Positions 1 through 13,700 of a DNA stretch of 64,000 nt are shown here, piece by piece. Position 1 is the first letter of the stretch. Every line of letters starts with the position of its first letter. The translations under genes were made by a program, and so were the position numbers. The notes beneath the pieces were generated by a model. It searched no databases. It was given only the letters and a program-made list of their open reading frames with translations, and was not told where the DNA came from. The stretch lies in assembly GCF_050948215.1 (NCBI RefSeq), contig NC_135165.1:5058501-5122500 (forward strand), given 5' to 3'. Source of the stretch: Halictus rubicundus (lineage: Eukaryota > Arthropoda > Insecta > Hymenoptera > Halictidae).

Positions 1-20
1 CACGCGGGGACACCTGCACG
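1..20 (+). CDS. possible 3' end of an upstream nolo exon (partial)
   Basis: The next certain exon (1731) needs two carried-in bases. Reading the window from base 1 in frame 1 and splicing at the GTGAAC donor at 21 supplies two bases (CG) that join to give Arg and then the Trp of the first visible thrombospondin repeat, with no stop. An alternative is a longer Cys-containing reading in frame 3 (bases 3-115) that ends near GTGACT at 116, but joining it to the next exon would create a stop codon. The 5' part of the gene lies outside the window, so this is only a phase-based inference. Confidence 0.25.
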
Positions 21-1730
21 GTGAACGGACGCACACGCGTGTTGCACTTTTGCAGAGAACAGGGGCATAAAGTTGCCAAGCCGGGCGGCTGTTACGCGAT
101 CGATGGATCCGTCTGGTGACTCGGGAGAACACTTTCGCCTGGCGAACACGCGACAGTAACGGAAATTGAAAAAGTCCGTGTCGATTAGTCCAATTGGTGC
201 GAAGACTTTTCTCCTGTCTCTGCTGCTACCCCCTTCTGTCAACCCCATGACCGATGGAAATTCTTTAATTAGAGCAAACGAGTCCCCGGGGAGTCGGAAG
301 GTCGTGAACGCTTGCGCGGATTTCCCCGAAAGTTTTGGGAATTTTTGTGCGTATAGAAAATCATGCTAATTCTTGAGAACCGAAACGATATGAATTTTTA
401 CATTGCTGATGAACGTAATACTTCTCTCTTGACAAGGATTTCTATGAATACAACTGTTCACACGTTCGATAGCAGCACTTCCGGTGAGGGTAGAATACCA
501 TGCAAAGTCACTGTCAGTCAGTGAATAAAAAATATCGAATTCCAGCTTTTTGTTGAAATTTTAGATTTAAAAATTTGTGCTAAAGGGAGTGTAGGGGTTA
601 ATTAAAAGTGTTTAGTGTAGAAGCTGCACTGTTGTAATGAGCAGAGAACACTCGATTGTTGGATTTACATTCCGAACGATGTTTCGAAAATATGGAGGAA
701 GTCGTTCGATGTAAATGTCCTGTAGAAACCATAGTATTCCGGGGATATTAAAAATCAGCACGGTGGGCGATTACGACGTCTGGGGAGTTCGCACCCCTTC
801 TTCCCAGCTCCGGCGATGAAAGCGTTCATTTTTTCACAAAAAGACATGCAAATATTAGGATTACCGTAGGCATACATGAATTTTAAACGCTCTCGGCGAC
901 CTCTTGGTCTCTCCGCCTTCCACGGGGTCGTTAAGTTAATAACTTTTTATCGAATCACGTGATTTCATGTCCGAAGAACTTTCGGGAGATTTCGCGCGGT
1001 TTCTTCAACTCGCGGTAACTGGCTGAAACTATCTTCTTATAGTGAATTATTTAACCAGCGTAAAAGAACGAATATATTGCAAAATCCGATCCAATTCCGT
1101 TCTTATAAATATTTTGTATAATCCGAGAAATCACTTATACGGGCTACTAATGTGAAAAATAGAATACATTTAAATTCAGTTTAAAGCTAATAAGTAAAAT
1201 GCAATACAAATTTAATTTCAAGCTAATCAATTATGCAACAAATTTTCCGCTTTGAACATAGCTTTGCGAAAGAGATGCAAATACTGCAATGGAAAAAACG
1301 AATTTAGAGAGCAACGAAATTATCGTAATAAATGGTTTTTTAATTACTGTAGATATTTCCATTGCGATCATTACGAATTCTGCAGTCGGAAGACTCGGTT
1401 AAAGGATGAAGAAACCTGCAATGATTAATATTGAATTTTCGGAATATTGTTAAATCACCGGCGGGTAGAGGTAATGGTAGTTGGTGATAACAAACGGTGT
1501 CGAAGAAAAACGAGATTACGAAGGAGAAGCAAGAATGTGTGCACAATGCAATCTAATACATAAGATACAACTGTAGACGATTTCCACGGCGATCGTCGTT
1601 ATTTCTGCAGCTTATGAAAGCCAGGGCACGCGGCATCGTCATTACGTAACATGATGGCGAGCTGCCACCAAACGAAAACGCTGTTATCGCGCGCGCGGAG
1701 AGTCTCCATTGATTCTTTTTACCTTTCCAG
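21..1730 (+). other. nolo intron, no gene seen
   Basis: Intronic stretch between the possible first exon and the first certain exon. Short open frames on both strands have no recognisable domain. It ends in a normal polypyrimidine tract and CAG acceptor at 1730. No repeat or RNA gene is recognised. Confidence 0.5.
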
Positions 1731-4700
1731 ATGGGTAACCGGCGAATGGAGTATATGCAGCGCAAGCTGCGGGGGAGGATCCCGGACCAGAGCCATTTTC
1801 TGCACCGAGGAGAACGGCAATGAGACTACAAAGGTAAATAAGGGGCGGAATGGAGATAATTTAAATACGCGAAATCCCTTTATATTAAATTCCGGGATTT
1901 CGGCTCGGGGAGGATACGACCCGGTCCCGTTCCCGTGAAAAACAAGGCGCATCAGTGTTTTCCAACCCCGTGGCCATGCTGCCGGCTCGAAAACCGGGGA
2001 ATATCCTCTTATAAATCGCGTCCGATCCTTATTCTATCGTCCCCGTAAGAAGATTCGATCCGATTTCGTACCTTACTTTTTCTCGTCGCTTCTTCCGCGA
2101 TTTATCGACGCGAATCGAACCTAAACCACGATCACCGGTCGCCAAAGTGTTACACTTCACTGCTTTGTCAACCATTTTTGAGCCACAGAATTATTTCCTT
2201 TCTTCTTTGTCCGATTATTTAACGTATTCACTACTGGCGATTACCTGAAAGATTTTCGAAACGATAGTTTTAACCACTCAACTGTGTTTGACGAGTATAC
2301 TCGTCACGAAGAAATGGCAATATTTTGTGTCACGACGAGTATACTCGTCAAAACGGCTATAATTCAAACAGCGGTTACTTTTTGCGACGCAACTTAGGTA
2401 CACATTTTTCAAAGAGGTCGCAACAGCTAACTGGTTAATCTGAAGTCCTTCGGAAGAACAGATATTATTAGGCAATGTTATTCGAGATAACTTAATGGTT
2501 TACCCAGTGAAATTGTTATCACTATCGAGAAATATATAAGAAGCTCTCGATTGTTAATTATTTGATTTTGGAAAGACTAGTGAATAAGATTTTTGTGAGA
2601 CTCTCCCGAGACTTCCGGTGGATAAAGTGTTAAAAAATTCGAGTACTGAGCTGTCCAAGGCCAATAGTCAGCCTACCGAAAATACTAATTTTCCTAGTAC
2701 AATTTTCTGAACGTTTTACGCAGGGAGAGTGCTAAGCGTGCAGAATCTAAAAGGAACTTTTAGGGCAACCTATAATATTTCCAATGAATGAAACCACGAT
2801 TTGAGCGTATCATTCGTGACAGTAGTGAACGTGGTAGTCGGAACTCATGCTGCGTTATTCACCGGTGTTTCGCCGGTTCCAGTTGCGGACTTTTACGGTT
2901 CATAATCCTCCGCGAATATAAATCCCGTGGAGTTGACTGGCGGCGTTATTCGCGGGCATAAATAGGTTAATAATTTCCTTCATCTTTGAAGATTCACGAG
3001 GTGCTCAGCCCTCTAGAACCGCCGAGAAGATACACGTCCAGCCATCCGTCCATCCATCCATCCATCCATTCGATGTCTACGACAGCCCCGCAAAATCCCA
3101 CGAACCCTAACCCAGTTCGGTTCGTTTAAACTGGAAGGGCCGCCCGCGGTTCTGTGTCAACCACCGTAAAATCCTCTCATCCGAGACTCCACGAGCGCCT
3201 GAAACACGCGCACACGTTCCCCGAAGTACAGGGCGCCTAAAATCTATGGAACACCCTGGAGCATGAGTCGAAAAAATCCTTAAACGTTGAACACTCGACA
3301 CTTCGAACGGCGCACAGTGGGCAAGTTGGACGAAATCGGATTCAAAATCGAGGAACTTTCGATAGGAATGAGGTAGTGCGATGAAATTTTTTTTAAACGA
3401 AAGCTGCAACTTTGTAGAATATGGGAAAATAGAGAGATTGTGGTACGAACGTTTTTTAACCTCGAGAAAATTCGTTAAACGCGCACAAATTCAAGAAAAT
3501 TTTAGTTTTTCCAAAACCACGGGCGGAAAAAATTTTTTTTTAACATGCTATACATCATTTCCCATAGATTTTTTCACGCTGATTTCAAATCTGGTCTCAA
3601 AATTTGTCTACGACCTCAGGATTTTGCAAAAAATAGATTTTTGTGACAAAAACTAATGAAATCATTTTTTCGTTGAAATGATTGCATGGTAATAATCTCC
3701 ATATTCTACAAAGTTTCAGCGTTAATTTAAACAAAATTTCACCGCTCTACCTCATTTCTATCGAAAGTTCTTTGATTTTGAATCCGATTTCGTCCAAATT
3801 GCCCACTGTACGGCACCCGAATTTTGTTCCGCACAAGTGTCACCCCTTTCATTCGTAGAAACGATCGGCAATTATTAATCGGCGCCCTTTGCACTGGACT
3901 TTATTTAATGGTTGCAACCATGAGAACTTCTTTGCCGAGAAATAAAAAAAGCAACTGATATACGTGGAAAAGACTTATTAGGTTGTCGTTCGTTTCGTTT
4001 TCAATTAATGTGCACGGTGCAAAATCAAAGTAGCTTTTAAGAAATCAAATTCCGTGGTCAAGTACGAAGGAGACTTGAAAATAAGAAAATATTAAGGAAC
4101 GGATGATTGTTTATATATTGGATACACATATATCGTGTTATTTAATGATATTTAAGCTTACACATTACGTACGAAATTTTTACGGACGACCTAATAATAT
4201 TTCCGAGATGAAGTCTTCGTTTGAAAAACGTCGAAGAACTTTTTGACCCCTTTCGCTATACCTTTCGTGTGTCCCTTATTTTTGGAGTACCCTGTACGTA
4301 TGGTTAGACGTACGGTGCACCGCCGAGGATTTTCCTTCCACCCCCGTCGTCCACCCCCGCAGGTCTACCTGCGAAAAACGGCTAGACGGCTCTCTGGTTG
4401 GTAATAGGGGGTGTAATACGTGTAGTAATGTCTCGTCGACCGTACGATTATTCAGTGATTACGGGGTAAATTACGTTTGTTCTGAACTGCAAGGGCTGTG
4501 ATAACTGTTGATACTTGATCTTGAAAATTCACCCTAAAACATCCCATTGCGAGAGTATACGAGCACGTTGCGACCGCTACAATATGTTTTCCATTAATCC
4601 CTAAGTGGACTTTCCATTTTTGAATCAATTAATTTATTTGATCCTGGAATGGACGACTGTTCACTTAAATCAAAAAATCCAAACGTTCAAAAGCAGTTAA

Positions 4701-7700
4701 AGAAACATTAATGTAATTATCTGAAAGTGTTGCGTGACGGACAATTATCGTGCAGATCGAAATGACAAAATAGTGAAAGAGTTTTGAAGCTATATAAAAA
4801 TGGATTTAAAAGAAGCAAGAAAACTTGTGGAGTTTCAATTGGATCCAAAGGATTCTTATTTTACCCCCTCTTCTCATTACCAAATGTCAAATTTTTTTCT
4901 CAGATGATTCTGTAATTTTTTCTTTCAACGCAACAAAAGCAAAGACCAAGTGTTTCCACTTAGGGTTGTAAAATTAGTTTGCGGTTGCACGGTTACCGAA
5001 TAAATTTAAAAAAATCGATCATATACAAAGGTAGAGATTCGACATAGTGTTTCGAGCGAACCAAACCAATAATTCGAATCTAGATCGAGGGATGGACCAG
5101 TCGAACCGAATAAAAAGATTGGAGACCTAACGTACGCCCCACGAAATCACTCGTCGGCCAAGATGAATGGTGTAAGAGCTTTAAATCCTTCTCGTTACAG
5201 CTGCCCGACCACAAGTGCAGTGGCATGCACAAGCCCCGTAACCAGGAGACCTGCAACACCATCTCCTGCCCCATGTGGGAGACCAATAAATGGAGCGAGG
5301 TGAGTACAAGAGAAACCTTGGATACCGGAACTGCGACCCTTGCGCGAGCCATGAACATGCAAAACGGGACGAGCGGTTGCTCGGTACAGATAGACGAGAG
5401 TCATTCGCTTGATGTTGGAATTTAGGGCTTTAGACGCCATGGGGAAGAGGAGTATTTATTGCCCTCCAACTTACCCTCTTAGCCATGGCTAAGGATCGCC
5501 GTATTTATTGTCGTTTTACACCGGAATCCCGGAATCATGAACTCCTTATTCTTGTCCGTCTCGTGGACCAGTCACACTCCTCGACAAGAAAATAAAATGA
5601 ATAGGAAAATTAACAGAAAACAATATAAAAATTGACTTCCATCAAAGTCTCTGTTAACACTTTGACTGCCAAACTAGAAACCTCAAAAATGCCATAAAAT
5701 CAAAGTAACTTATTTAACACTAGGTTTACGGAGCGTTAAAAGTGAGTATTTCACATTACTTTATAAAAATAAGAAGAACGTGTATCCAAGTTTTCAGCCA
5801 TTTTTTTAAATAATATATACCTAAGGAAATAAGTTTGTTGAGTAATTCCACGTAGATGGATCTTCACAATCTCAATAATCGTAAATTAATAATATTAGAA
5901 CCCGTCATTTTGACGGGTCCCGTAAACCTAGTGTCAATGAAATAAAAATTGGAAAAATTTTAATGTATGATATTGAGTAGTCCTCCAACTTTTTAGCATT
6001 TTACAGATCCAAATAAAATTTGGTACAGTGAATACATTAACGTAAAAATTCATTTTAAAACCTGGACAAATAATTCCGTCACCCACATATGGGTGACATG
6101 GCAGTCAACGTGTTAAATTTAACAATAATAATCTTAAGATTGCACAAAATCTCAGTACCCTCAAAAAAACAGTACCTGTCTTACTTGAACATAGGTGTTC
6201 ACTTTTCCATTAATTTTATCGTTATGATACAAAGATTTTTTGTTTTAAAGAATCTTTTTCAATCCGTATAGTCTTGTGTAGATTGAAATTGATCGTTTTT
6301 ACATGCCCGATAAAACGGCATTTACTTGTCGGATAAACACGGGACGTTAATCCGAATCCGAACGGGGTTAAGGGTGTTACACGAGTTCTAGGAACCTTTT
6401 GTCTCTTCGAGGGACGTTAACGGGTCGAGGCAGATGAACGTGTAACGTTTCTCCATCCAGTTATATCTGTCTATTCGTATCAGGAAATCCGATTTCCTCC
6501 GGGAACAGTAAACAGGTCGGGCTTGCTGATTGTTGCAAAGGGAAACGAAACTCGTTCAACAATTTGCTTTGTGTGAACTGGTTGTTTTGCTATCGTGCCG
6601 CGCCGAGGCTAACATCAAATTGCGGTGCTTCTTCCGTAATCGTTCGACAATTTTTTCACATGGGACCGCCAGTTAAAGTGAAACTTCTCTTTCGGAACGC
6701 GGTGGAACACCGTCAAGTAACTGCACTGTTGATTCCAGGCGTTTAATCTCTGAAACATAAACGACGAAACGTTTAAACAATTTGATCAAATTTTTACATT
6801 CTTCGGAACGTAATACAATCTCCAATAGAAGAAATAATACTATTTTTGCATTCAATTTCTAATAATTCATCAAGTCTAACTCTTCTCTTTACAACTTCTT
6901 AAAGAAATTGGCATTTTCTCGATTTTTCTTTGGGTTTTCAATTTTTTAACACCCCTTTTTGCAGTGAAAAAATCGGCAAAAATTCGCCAATACGTGCTCC
7001 GTAATCTGAGATATGTCAGATTTTTCTCAGAATTTTTGGACGCAACTAAAGCGGGTTTTCTTTAATTTTCCTTGCAACTGCCCTTAAGTGTCTGAATTTT
7101 TGCAGAAGGTGTTTCTTCTTGCTATAGTATTTTTGGTTTTGCAATGATTGAAGATACGATTGCACTTCCGTGAGAATTGACGCAATAGTTTGTTTGCGAT
7201 AATTGTGTGTCTGTGATTTATATAGTAATATCGAATTCCATCACGTCGATCGGTGATCCTAGCGTTGAGAAGATTTTCAGCGAGAGGGAAAAGTCAAGGT
7301 TCGATGAATGAATTATAAAATAATGGTGCACGCCGTTTCGTTTCGTTTCGTTTTCTCGGAGTTCGGTAGAAGGCTTCGAACGTTCTGATATCCGGCAAGA
7401 ATGGAGATATTGGCGTTGAGGAAAATTTAAACTGACGTGCCGGAAACGGCCGACAAGGAATCGAACATCGGTACGCATACAGAAGTTCGGCCGAGGCAAA
7501 CTTTAAGAATCAAGTAATTCCGAGCGAGCTTCTCCGGTGTCCTGCAAAAAGGATCAACTTGCGAAGTCGAAGTATCCGAACGGAAGAAACTTCTTCTTGC
7601 CACTTTCAATATCGGCGGAAACTGAAAAACTCGTACACAATAGTCGTTCACCACTGTACGCGAGTGTTTGCCCACTTACGACTCCCAGTACTTATGTCAA

Positions 7701-10700
7701 TACTAATTTTTGAGGTTTCGTTCACACTAGATTTACGGGACCCGCCAAAATGACGGATTTTAATATTTCTAATTTACGAATATTGAGATTGTAAAGACGC
7801 GTCCACGAGGAATTATTTAACAAATTGATTCCTTTGGGTATATATCATTTAAAAAAGTGGCTACAAATTTTGATAGATACAATCATGTTATTTTTATAAA
7901 GTAATGTAAAATAGTCACTTTTAGTGCTCCGTAAACCTAGGTGTTAAAGCCTTATCGAATTTAGAATAGAACGCACATGAAATTGAAGCCTACGAAGTAG
8001 ACGTTCAACAATTTTCTGTTTGGCTCGCGTTTCGTGCAACGAATGCAGGCCACTTTTATTTCGCATAAAGGTCTGCTAATGAGCAATTACGCAAGAGCGA
8101 TAGTTTTTATCATTCTCCCAGGACAAAGGGCATCGTCGCATCCCTCGGGAAACAACGAACAACGCGAAGCCTCGCCTCTTTCCGCAAGGCCAGTCAAAAC
8201 GTGTCTAATTCCCATTCCAAACCGAATAGTGGCCGCGTGTGCTGGCAAATTGTGCTAAATAATTCAAGAGCCCTTCTCAGCCTCTTATTTCATGCATGCC
8301 CTCTTCCGCCATGTTTTCTGAACCCGGAAGCGTCGCTCGAGGACTAGACATTTTTTCGTCCTTTCAACGAGGACGTTGACGAAGTGGCAGCACAGCTGGA
8401 AGAGGCGTGTCTCTGTCCTTTTTTGCGGAGGGAGCGTCCAAGAAACGACGATGAGCGCGAACGCGCGCGTAGGCGAAGCGAGGGGAGGGGTTTGTTTGAC
8501 GAGAAAATCGTCCTGTTTGATGTCGGCGGCCCGTTACGTCCTCAAAGAGAACGACACGGGGAGAGATTTCGCGTGCAGCCACTCTGACGAGGGAGGGTGA
8601 AACCGGTGTAACCGCGTTGCATTTATCGCAAAGACTGCAAAACTCACCCCCACCCCAGTTTTACGCGTCGCCTTTTCCGCGTTGGTTATTGGCAGGATCC
8701 GGGGAGTGTGGGAAACACGCTCGGTTGGCTACCTCGGTTTCGAGCAGATCTGATTTCGACGAGTTCCTGAAGAGCAGACTCCGTTGAGCGCGAACGCCGT
8801 CTGGGAACGTTTGAGCAAATGAACAGCTCGCCGAAATTGTGGTAAATTGCTCGTAAATTAATCGCGGACCTCCTTGCACAGCCGTAAGCTGTTGTTTGAA
8901 AGCGCCGGGACTTCCGGCGTTCAGCCTGTAATCCGCTATTCAGTGGACTCTGGAAATCGTTACGATGCACTTTCGTACGCATCGTTGCTTAGTCTCTAGA
9001 TCACGAAAATTGTTATGACAAAAATCGAGAAAGTCTGAATCGCCGAGGGACGAGGGTAACATCCGCGACATTAGGGTCTTGCAATAAGACAGATCTTTCA
9101 ATTGTCACAGCCGCCATGTTCGTTATTCAGTTGTTAGTGTCACATGTTATTTGTATTCAGTAAGGCTCGACGAGTCATCATGGATAGACACTCAGTTATT
9201 CAACGCGTTGAAATTATTAGAATTTATTGTCAAAGTTCTTGTTCAATTCGAGAAATGCGGCTGACAATTGGTCTCCAAGGTCTTGCGACTTGTCGCCATT
9301 AGATTTAATCTTGTGGAGCCACGTTGAGTCTCTTGTCTATTATTATTCGCGTTATCGGTGAGACACGACCTGATTTATGTGCCAGAAAATCGAAAATTTG
9401 TCGCATCGCTCCACCAAACGCGATGGTCATTTATATAATATTGTATTTCACGAATAATGTCGTGGAATGTTTTATATCAATTCAAAGTTGTATCGGTCTT
9501 ATTGAAAGAGCTTGTACAACGTCGATCGCGCGGAAAGAAAGACCAGGCGATCGGGCGTCGTCCCCGAAGGGTTAAATCGATTGCTGCATCGAGAGAACCG
9601 CCGCCAAAGTGCGTCGCCGTTGCACATTTGCACTGTCGCTTGTCGTCCACATTTCCCCTGACATTTCCGCGTAACAAATGCGATTCAGATACAGAGGAAA
9701 CGCATTGTAGAGGGTTTCGGACGACTCCGCGGCGCCTGTGGGAGCCGCGGGGGCTCGTTTTGGCACGATCCTCGATGACCGACTCTCTCCGCCGTGCCAT
9801 TTCTTGCCCGGGACCGACAACTGTGTCCTGAAAAGCGCGATATCTGCTGGAACCGTTCCAGACATTCGGTCGCGGCCACGTCCGATTTCGTGCGTTTATG
9901 GAAATTTAAATCCACTCGAGGCCCCCCTCCCCCGGACGTTCTGCTCTCGGTCTTCGACTGTCCCGATAAATAGAATACAAAACACACCCCGAATCCTTTC
10001 ATCCTTCGTTCCCTTCAATTCTTCATCTTCTGTCCCGACCCTTGGTCCTTCCGGTCCATTTTACCGACGTATTCGTCACATTTTTCTGATTGAAACGACT
10101 CCAAACACGGCATCGTTTGGATCCTATTTAGCTGTCTAATCCACGATACAGTGGAACCTCGATTATCCGAACAGTTACCTAACCACCTAGTCTTATCACA
10201 TTCTTGACTCGTCACGAGTTAACTAAAGTTTTCAATGCCCAAACTTTGTTTGGGACAATATCATACCAAAAAAGAATATAGAAAGTTATATAAAAGATAT
10301 GTCCAAAGTTCCATTTCAGTGCATTATGTATAAATAGAGTTTGTTGAAGTTTATATAGATTGTTTTACTGCCACATTCAATTACGAAATAATAGCTGGTG
10401 ACATGAGATAGCTTTTGTATAAAATTGCCGGCCAACAATGTGATAAATTGTATATTTACTTAAATTGAATGTTTTGAATGACTACTAGTATTATTACTAG
10501 TATATATTTTGAATTATTACTAGTAGGGTTGTAGTATGTGCCATATCGTTGAATATTTTGAATTACTACTAGTATTATTACTAGTATATATTTTGAATTA
10601 TTACTAGTAGGCTTGTAGTATGTGCCATATCGATGTCGTATTAAACTTACGTTTAACAAAGTGCGATTTAGAACGTTTTAGTCGATACGAAAATCACTGT

Positions 10701-13700
10701 ACCAGGCAAAAATCCGTGGAAACGTTAAACAAATAATTGCTCGTCGGTCAAGACATCGTCGTCGGAGGTTGCGTCGGTGATTTCACCGGTGACCCCTTTT
10801 TCGGATGCATGGTGCGAGCTTGAGCAATGCTCGTTGAACGAGGTGCACGTGCACGTGCGCGGCGCTGCGCCTCGAATGCAATCGGCAACGGTGAATTCGC
10901 CGTCGAGTGGCGACACGGGGCATTTTCCGCGAGAATGCACTCTCTCGTCCTCTTCTTCGCGCCTCTCCTGTCGAACGGCTCTTATCGCGTATTTTTTTCT
11001 CCTTCGCCTTCCCGACCGACCGTTTGTCTTCCACATACTCGTTGCTCGCGTGAAACGCCCCCTTGAACGCCGCGAAATTGCCTCTTTCGCTCGGCAATCC
11101 TTGCGATCCCTTTCTCCGCGCGCATTCCACGCGGTTCGCGTGTTCTCGTTCTGTTTGACTCGTTGCTCGAAGGATCCTGTTGCAATCAAATTGCATCAAG
11201 GGCATCGGGAAGTATCTTGTTTTCGACCCTTCTCTTCGTCCCGAGGCCGGGTATAGACGCACTTCCTGCGACTGGTTGCGGGCCAAAGGTAACTGTAAAA
11301 GAGGACTATTTGTAAAATAGGTACGCGGGAATGCAATTCCGTGGTTATTTGGAATGTTGATATCAAGATACTGCGGTCCGAACTACAGTATTCTACATGC
11401 TTGCACTATCGCGCTACGAGTCTTTCAACCCCTTGCTTTATAACAACGACGCATCAATCATTGTGCTAAATGAAAAATGGTACAACGACGTTCACAAAAG
11501 TCTTCCAAGACCTTCGCAATTTTGTCTTTCAATTTCTCGTCTTTGTAAATGCGCAGAATCACCAAGGTTCTCGCAAATACTTCAAAATTCACGGGACCAT
11601 GATAAAGGACAATAATAAAAGCTTCACCAGCGCACGCCAGAGCCGGAAGCAGCTCGACGAGCGAGAAAATATCGAGCCAGTTCATTTTCCCTCGAGAAGA
11701 CGCGCTCAGAGGCAAACGTCGTTATTAATGGGCGCACGTACGTACAAGGACATCGCGACGTTTCTCCTCGAACGGTCGACGTCACGTAACAGCGCACCGT
11801 GTTTACGCGTGTTTTCGCGAACAGAGGCTGCATCCAGCAGAGACACACGATCGGTTAGGGGAACGTTGTCGGGGGCCGTTTCGACGCAGGAAATTAAAGT
11901 AACTCTCGCGCGCGACACACCGTTCCGTTTATATTCAGAGACAAACTGGAAACGCAAAGAAAGTTTCTTTGCCGAGGGGCAGGAGGGGGGGGGTGGGAGA
12001 AAAATAAAATTTTACAGCGTCGTATCTCAGGCGAGCTCGGTGGGAGTCTACCGAATGCAACGAGCTGCGGAAAACCGAGTCTGCGGGATGCAACTCGCGG
12101 CGATGCAACCTCGAGAGGCGCAAACAGACGCAACAATGAGGGACAAGTTGTACGAGGAAGGTCGAACGCGGACTGGAAAAGTCAGCACGGAGGATTCTCC
12201 AGCCCCGGGAATCCAGCTGGTTATGCTTTATTCATGAGGACCTGCTAAATGCGACCGCGGATATCGCGTTTCAGCCACTCGGATGCCAAACTGATCGGCT
12301 CCGTGAAACGAGAACTAGCGGAAAGCGATGTTGCAGAACTGTTCTTTGAAAATTCTCCACAGAAACTACAAACGCGTACGGCTAAATGCAGATTTCATAT
12401 CGTACAACACAGTTACAGTGGCACCTACTAATATGTGTAGGTACAGCTGTGTGCAAATTAATGCGAATGCACCAATATTTTGAATGTTTTAATAATAGGC
12501 TGCAGATTTTATGCATTTGTGACAAAAATGGGTGAGCATTGCAGTGGACATATTAAAAAGATTTAAGGACATCCGCGTATTGGTTTCAACTCAATAAACT
12601 ATTTAAAAGAAGAACATTTTTGTTTCGCTTCTGTGTCTTACTGCAATCAATGCAAACATTTTCCATTTTGCATAAAGATTCACAGTCTACTTACTAGTTT
12701 TCTCAAGTTGGCAACACGACTATGTCAACGGTAGCGGCCATTTTGTCGTACGTTTGATTAACTGGTCTACCACTGACATATTCACGTCCAAAAAAGAACT
12801 AATGAGACATTAAAAATATTGGTGTGTTCACATTAATTCGCACGCTACTGTAGCTGTTAGTATGAGCGAGAAATTAAATAAAATGTTTACAAATTCCATT
12901 TTCTGGTAGCAGGTCGCTGATATATGAAATTTCATTTTCGGAAACAAATTGTATATTCACAGAATTCTTCATTCTTCGTTCCCACATGTGCTTAGTTGAT
13001 TTGTTCGTTTCCATCGATTGAGCGGCATATTTGTTACTATCGCCTCGCGATACGTAAACTAGCGGTGTCTCGTAACGAGGACACGTCCCCCGACACGGAA
13101 TATTTTAAGGTCTCCTCTCGACCCTGGGAAAGATCCTGGGAAGAGGGAGAGGGGAGGCCGAGGTCGCAAATTGAAAGTTAAATTTTATTTTCCTTCCTCA
13201 CCCGCTGGGAGATTACCCGGCACGCTTGTACCATTTCTGTTTCTGCTGTTGCCCGGAATTTTGTTCGTTTAATCCGGTCGAGTCTCGAGGATTGTTTGAA
13301 TTTGTGGGGTTCGCGGAAAAGCAGCTGCTTATATTCGATGTTTATGCGTCGGCGTGAATGTTCATGAATATTCGGCCACTTGGGGCTAGACTGCGGATTT
13401 TTATGCAGAAGCTTCTGTATGTCGTGTTGTTGGAAAAATCCTGGGACGAATGGTAAAGTATCAGGCCACAAATCATTTCTGTTTGTAGTACGTGCTTTAT
13501 CTACCAGTAATTTCCTGCTGGACCTTTTGAAATCCATGATGAACACTCGAGAATTTCTTAATGAACTGTAACGACAATAATTTCAGTAAATAATATGGAT
13601 AATTAATTTGTTGATACGCACGTTTCCTCGTGATTCGAAACTTCGAAAGTCGAAGAGAACTGTTCCAGTCGTACATTTTTTCTGAAAAATCGTAGCCGAA

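Larger units (their letters stand above)
1834..5200 (+). other. nolo intron carrying small transposon remnants
   Basis: A 3.4-kb intron between the exon for the first half and the exon for the second half of a TSP1 repeat. It contains paired palindromes at 2290-2349, a CATC microsatellite at 3042-3069, a 494-bp inverted-repeat element at 3315-3808, a short mariner-type element at 3976-4196 and a possible TTAA element at 4594-4970. No coding sequence is convincing. Confidence 0.6.

Noticed and set aside
1..115. Cys-containing 37-codon frame at the window start as a nolo exon
   Set aside because: Splicing at GTGACT (116) into the next exon creates a stop codon; the 20-bp alternative fits the phase better. 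Left open at low confidence.
10725..11286. Long open frames on both strands (154-167 codons)
   Set aside because: Open in several frames at once because of high GC and few TA-containing codons; Arg-rich antisense pairs, no domain, no splice logic, inside a nolo intron.
11470..12237. 255-codon plus-strand open frame, the longest in the nolo introns
   Set aside because: No recognisable domain, composition changes along it, overlapping open frames on the other strand; no promoter or polyadenylation context.
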